DNA of 8,669 nt, from NCBI GenBank assembly GCA_016205085.1, contig JACQJN010000194.1:1-8669 (forward strand), written 5' to 3'. Below the pieces are notes generated by a model. The model had not been told where the DNA came from and searched no databases. It worked only from the letters and a program-made list of their open reading frames with translations. The translations under genes were made by a program, and so were the position numbers. Source of the DNA: Elusimicrobiota bacterium (GTDB lineage Bacteria; Elusimicrobiota; Elusimicrobia; JACQJN01). Position 1 is the first letter of the stretch, and each line of letters opens with the position of its first letter. Positions 6,143 through 8,669 of this stretch are shown in pieces.

Positions 6143-6936
6143 TTCTCCGGATCACACTACTCCTCTGCCTATCCCTGGCCTCTACCGGTTTCTGTGATGA
6201 AAACCAATTGTTTTCGCCGGACTATCTCCGAAGGGCGTGGAGCGATTTCAAAGAGATGCCCACAAAACCTCTCCACTTTTCCAGAAACCAATGGTTTCTC
6301 ACGGGAGGTATTTTGACAGCCACATTCGGCTCTTTCGCTATAGACGGTTCCATCCGGGACTATTTTAGAGATAATCGCAATTCTTTCTCAAACAGATTAA
6401 GCGATTATTTCACTCATTTCGGGGATTATAAGTACCAGCTACCTCTCCATTTAAGCGCCTGGCTGGTGGGCAATCTTTTCGACTATTCTCCTCTCAAAAA
6501 ATCCGCCGCGGATGGGGCTGAAGCCAGCCTCTTTGCCGCAGGAATCATCACTCCGCTCATTGTGCGCATAAGCGGAAGGGCTCTTCCCGAAAACAACGAA
6601 CCTGCACTAAAATTCAGGCCCTTCGTTCCCGACCGTTGCTGTTTCCCTTCCGGCCACACCACAGAAGCCTTCGCGGTAGCCACAGTCTTGGACGTCAATT
6701 TCAGGGAAACATTCGGCTACTGGCACAGCCCCTTTTTATATGGGATCGCGGCCGCCACGGGAGCCTCCCGCATCTACGATCATAAGCACTTCCTCTCAGA
6801 CGTAATTCTGGGCGCCGGCATAGGTTGGTCCATAGGCTACTGGCTGGCCAAAAAGCCTCGAAACCAAACTCAAATTTCTTTTATCCCCACCCCCCTATCA
6901 CCCACTCCCGGATTGTTTTGGACAGTCAAATTCTAA
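6127..6936 (+). CDS. PAP2-family phosphatase with signal peptide and degenerate first motif
   Basis: From ATG 6127 the product is 269 residues: a basic start (MAKNLILR), a hydrophobic core at about 5-19 and a likely signal-peptide end near GFC (21-23). The context is not a good lipobox. The mature part ends in a PAP2 domain with C2 PSGH at 174-177 and C3 S214-R215-x5-H221-x3-D225 intact. The C1 region reads SGRALPENN, where relatives usually show GRxRP. By eye the C1 lysine aligns with Val146 and the C1 arginine with Leu153, so phosphate coordination may differ. The same frame is open upstream to 6052, but the start at 6127 gives a proper signal sequence and a 16-bp overlap with the previous gene. 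It probably acts in the periplasm or envelope on lipid-linked phosphates; activity is uncertain. Confidence 0.83.
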   Translation: MAKNLILRITLLLCLSLASTGFCDENQLFSPDYLRRAWSDFKEMPTKPLHFSRNQWFLTGGILTATFGSFAIDGSIRDYFRDNRNSFSNRLSDYFTHFGDYKYQLPLHLSAWLVGNLFDYSPLKKSAADGAEASLFAAGIITPLIVRISGRALPENNEPALKFRPFVPDRCCFPSGHTTEAFAVATVLDVNFRETFGYWHSPFLYGIAAATGASRIYDHKHFLSDVILGAGIGWSIGYWLAKKPRNQTQISFIPTPLSPTPGLFWTVKF

Positions 6937-6975
6937 ATCATCCTTTCGAGACACCTTAGAGTGACCAAAATCCCA

Positions 6976-7004
6976 TTGAATTTCCATGGAAAACCACTTA
7001 TACT
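6976..7004 (+). promoter_or_regulatory. Promoter for the pilin-like gene
   Basis: TTGAAT (6976-6981, 4/6 to -35) and TATACT (6999-7004, 5/6 to -10) are separated by the ideal 17 bp. The hexamer ends only 11 bp before the ATG at 7016, so the 5' leader would be about 4-6 nt with no room for a Shine-Dalgarno site. The same TATACTAAAA arrangement precedes rplU. No terminator is visible after the upstream PAP2 gene, so readthrough is also possible. Confidence 0.6.
6981..6992. promoter_or_regulatory. 12-bp perfect palindrome, candidate operator
   Basis: TTTCCATGGAAA is exactly self-complementary and lies almost wholly in the spacer between the -35 and -10 hexamers of the pilin-gene promoter. A dimeric repressor bound there would block RNA polymerase. 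No regulator gene is present in the window to pair with it. Confidence 0.45.
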
Positions 7005-7015
7005 AAAAGTGTAAA

Positions 7016-8669
7016 ATGCCGAAAAAATTGGCAAGAAATTACAATCTAAGATTTCGGGGAAAGAGAGGAGCCACATTAGTGGAAATCCTTATTGCAATGG
7101 TCATCATTACTATCGGCGTTCTGGGATTCATGGGGGCCTTCACCGGCATAAGCAAATCCATTCAGATTTCCAAAAACAAAGGCTTGGCCTCCAACTTGGC
7201 CCAGGAGAAAATAGAAAGCCTTAAAAACATCACTTATCCGAGACTTTTAGTGACCACCTTCACAGCCACAGAGGTGTGCGGATCCACTGTCACCTACGAC
7301 GCAGGCTACTACCCAAAGGAAAGCATCGTGGTAGGAGACATCCCTTTCGAAAGAGCCGTCTACATCCGAAAAGTCTCCGAAGACGCTTCGGGAAATCTGG
7401 AGTATAAAAACTGGGATGACGCCGACACGAGCCTCAAAGAGGTGCTCATTCATATCCTTTACAGAGAGGGATCTGAATGCAAAAGCCTGTCCTTGAGAAA
7501 CCTCCGGGACGATCCCAACCGACGTCCTCTCGACGCCACATTCTCCGGCACGGTTTCCTCTGGAGTCCTTGGAGGTGCCGCCATACAGGATGCCCGTGTG
7601 GAAGTGCTTGAAAATACAAGTTGGAAGGACACGACAGACGCCTCCGGGAATTACAGCTTCAGAGTCGCCGCCGGAACTTACACGCTGAAAGTAACCAGGA
7701 CTGGATTTTTTTCTGGTACACGCTCTAATCTATCTATCAACAACGGCAGCATCAGCGACCAGGATTTTGCGTTAATTCCCATGGCCTCCGGAACCGTCTC
7801 CGGAACGGCCCATCTCCGGGACCACCTAGTGATCTCACAGGTGGTGGCTTCCTCCGGAACACAGGGAGGAGTGGAGGTAGAGGTGATAGAACTTTATAAC
7901 CCAACTACTTACGCATGGACCATTGATGACCCCACCCTAGATGTCATATATCGACAAAAGCAAGGAGCAGGGAGCAACGTCACCATCAATTTGACTTACC
8001 ATACCACCACTCTCCCCTCCCAAGGCTATTACCTGATCGCCAGTACCTCTCCCATCACATTCATGGGGGTCACACGCACCGCAGATGCTGAATTTAATGG
8101 AATGTCCAGCAACGTCATCAAGAATGCATCCTCAGACGGAGGCATCGGTATTAAAAAACCAGGAGCTTCCACCTACTATGATCGGGTGGCTTGGTCTAAT
8201 GATTCAGCCCAAGATCCTCCACTAGAATTTGTTGAGACAACCGCGTTCTTGTACCCAGGCTTCACTGGTCTGGCAGATGGAGACCACCTCGTGCGCTTGA
8301 CCAGTTCCACAATGCTTACTACAGGAATAGGAAGGGCCTACGATACAGACAAGAATCTGTATAATTTTACCTACATCCCCATGATCGGCCTAGAAGTATT
8401 AAATTCATCTATTATCCAAGCTCCTGAAACCGGAACTCCGGCAGGGGGAGCCATTGTTTCGGCTACGGATGGCCTCTCCTCTCCTGTAGTCGCTAACTCC
8501 AGCGGCACATTCCAACTGGTCAGTGTAGCCACAGGAACCTGGACGGTTACCATCTCCAGCGGAATTTTATACACCGACCGCACCAGTGTAGCCGTCACCG
8601 CCAATACCACCACCCCCTTAGGAACGGTGGGCCTCACCTCTTCCACCGCAAACGGTTATATCAGCGGAA
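7016..8669 (+). CDS. Large PilV-like type IV prepilin with carboxypeptidase-regulatory-like and lamin-tail domains (3' end outside window)
   Basis: The frame is open from ATG 7016 to the window end (551 codons plus one base). The N terminus is a prepilin leader: basic residues to RGKRG, predicted cleavage after Gly18, then ATLVEILIAMVIITIG with the diagnostic Glu23 at mature position +5 and a hydrophobic helix to about 42. This means processing by a PilD-type peptidase and assembly in a type IV pilus or type II secretion-like filament. A pilin-like region (43-170) includes YKNWDDADTSLKEV and two cysteines (79, 161 by count). Then come a carboxypeptidase-regulatory-like beta domain (173-256; DASGNYSFRVAAGTYTLKV), a lamin-tail-like domain (about 271-395; VEVEVIELYNPTTYAW) and a second regulatory-like domain (about 459-540). 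A further repeat starts at NGYISG. PilV proteins are usually below 200 residues, so this is far longer. Its role is probably adhesive or surface-binding, but that is inference. Confidence 0.85.
   Translation, partial: MPKKLARNYNLRFRGKRGATLVEILIAMVIITIGVLGFMGAFTGISKSIQISKNKGLASNLAQEKIESLKNITYPRLLVTTFTATEVCGSTVTYDAGYYPKESIVVGDIPFERAVYIRKVSEDASGNLEYKNWDDADTSLKEVLIHILYREGSECKSLSLRNLRDDPNRRPLDATFSGTVSSGVLGGAAIQDARVEVLENTSWKDTTDASGNYSFRVAAGTYTLKVTRTGFFSGTRSNLSINNGSISDQDFALIPMASGTVSGTAHLRDHLVISQVVASSGTQGGVEVEVIELYNPTTYAWTIDDPTLDVIYRQKQGAGSNVTINLTYHTTTLPSQGYYLIASTSPITFMGVTRTADAEFNGMSSNVIKNASSDGGIGIKKPGASTYYDRVAWSNDSAQDPPLEFVETTAFLYPGFTGLADGDHLVRLTSSTMLTTGIGRAYDTDKNLYNFTYIPMIGLEVLNSSIIQAPETGTPAGGAIVSATDGLSSPVVANSSGTFQLVSVATGTWTVTISSGILYTDRTSVAVTANTTTPLGTVGLTSSTANGYISG

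Noticed and set aside
1..8669. CRISPR arrays, tRNA/rRNA genes, transposases or phage genes
   Set aside because: No regularly spaced repeats, cloverleaf candidates, rRNA-like segments or mobile-element proteins were seen on either strand.

Overview
The window looks like a bacterial chromosome segment of roughly 50% GC, with mostly compact, overlapping genes. Seven complete or partial protein-coding loci are clear, and several have features that suggest an uncultured lineage. These are a class II (B12-dependent) ribonucleotide reductase, an Obg with a C-terminal OCT domain, a squalene/phytoene synthase-family gene, and an oversized type IV pilin-like protein carrying lamin-tail and carboxypeptidase-regulatory-like domains. 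By general resemblance I would guess a candidate phylum such as Omnitrophota or Elusimicrobiota, but this is low-confidence inference. TAA, TAG and TGA are all used as natural stops, so the ordinary bacterial code applies.

Layout: (1) Bases 1-942, plus strand: the 3' portion of a squalene/phytoene synthase-family gene, cut by the window edge and split by an in-frame TGA (268-270) placed where the family normally has a conserved glycine. (2) Bases 890-2841, minus strand: the classic rplU-rpmA-obg cluster (ribosomal proteins L21 and L27, and the GTPase Obg). An intrinsic terminator lies between rpmA and obg. The obg 3' end overlaps the convergent synthase gene by 53 bp. (3) Bases 2842-3098: a divergent intergenic region with a strong-looking extended -10 almost abutting rplU, a cluster of inverted repeats, and a TTGACA promoter facing nrdJ. 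(4) Bases 3099-6936, plus strand: nrdJ followed by two PAP2-family phosphatase genes. Each gene overlaps the next by 10-16 bp, so the three look like one operon. (5) Bases 6937-7015: a short promoter region with a 12-bp perfect palindrome between -35 and -10. (6) Base 7016 to the window end: a partial gene for a large PilV-like prepilin with a beta-rich modular ectodomain.

Functionally, the L21/L27/Obg block serves ribosome structure and assembly. NrdJ supplies deoxynucleotides with or without oxygen. The PAP2 proteins probably dephosphorylate membrane lipid phosphates or diphosphates such as polyprenyl diphosphates. The last gene belongs to a type IV pilus or type II secretion-like system. 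The most interesting observations are the stop codon at the conserved glycine of the synthase, the modular giant pilin, a possible leaderless or very-short-leader promoter architecture shared by two genes, and the operator-like palindrome in front of the pilin gene.
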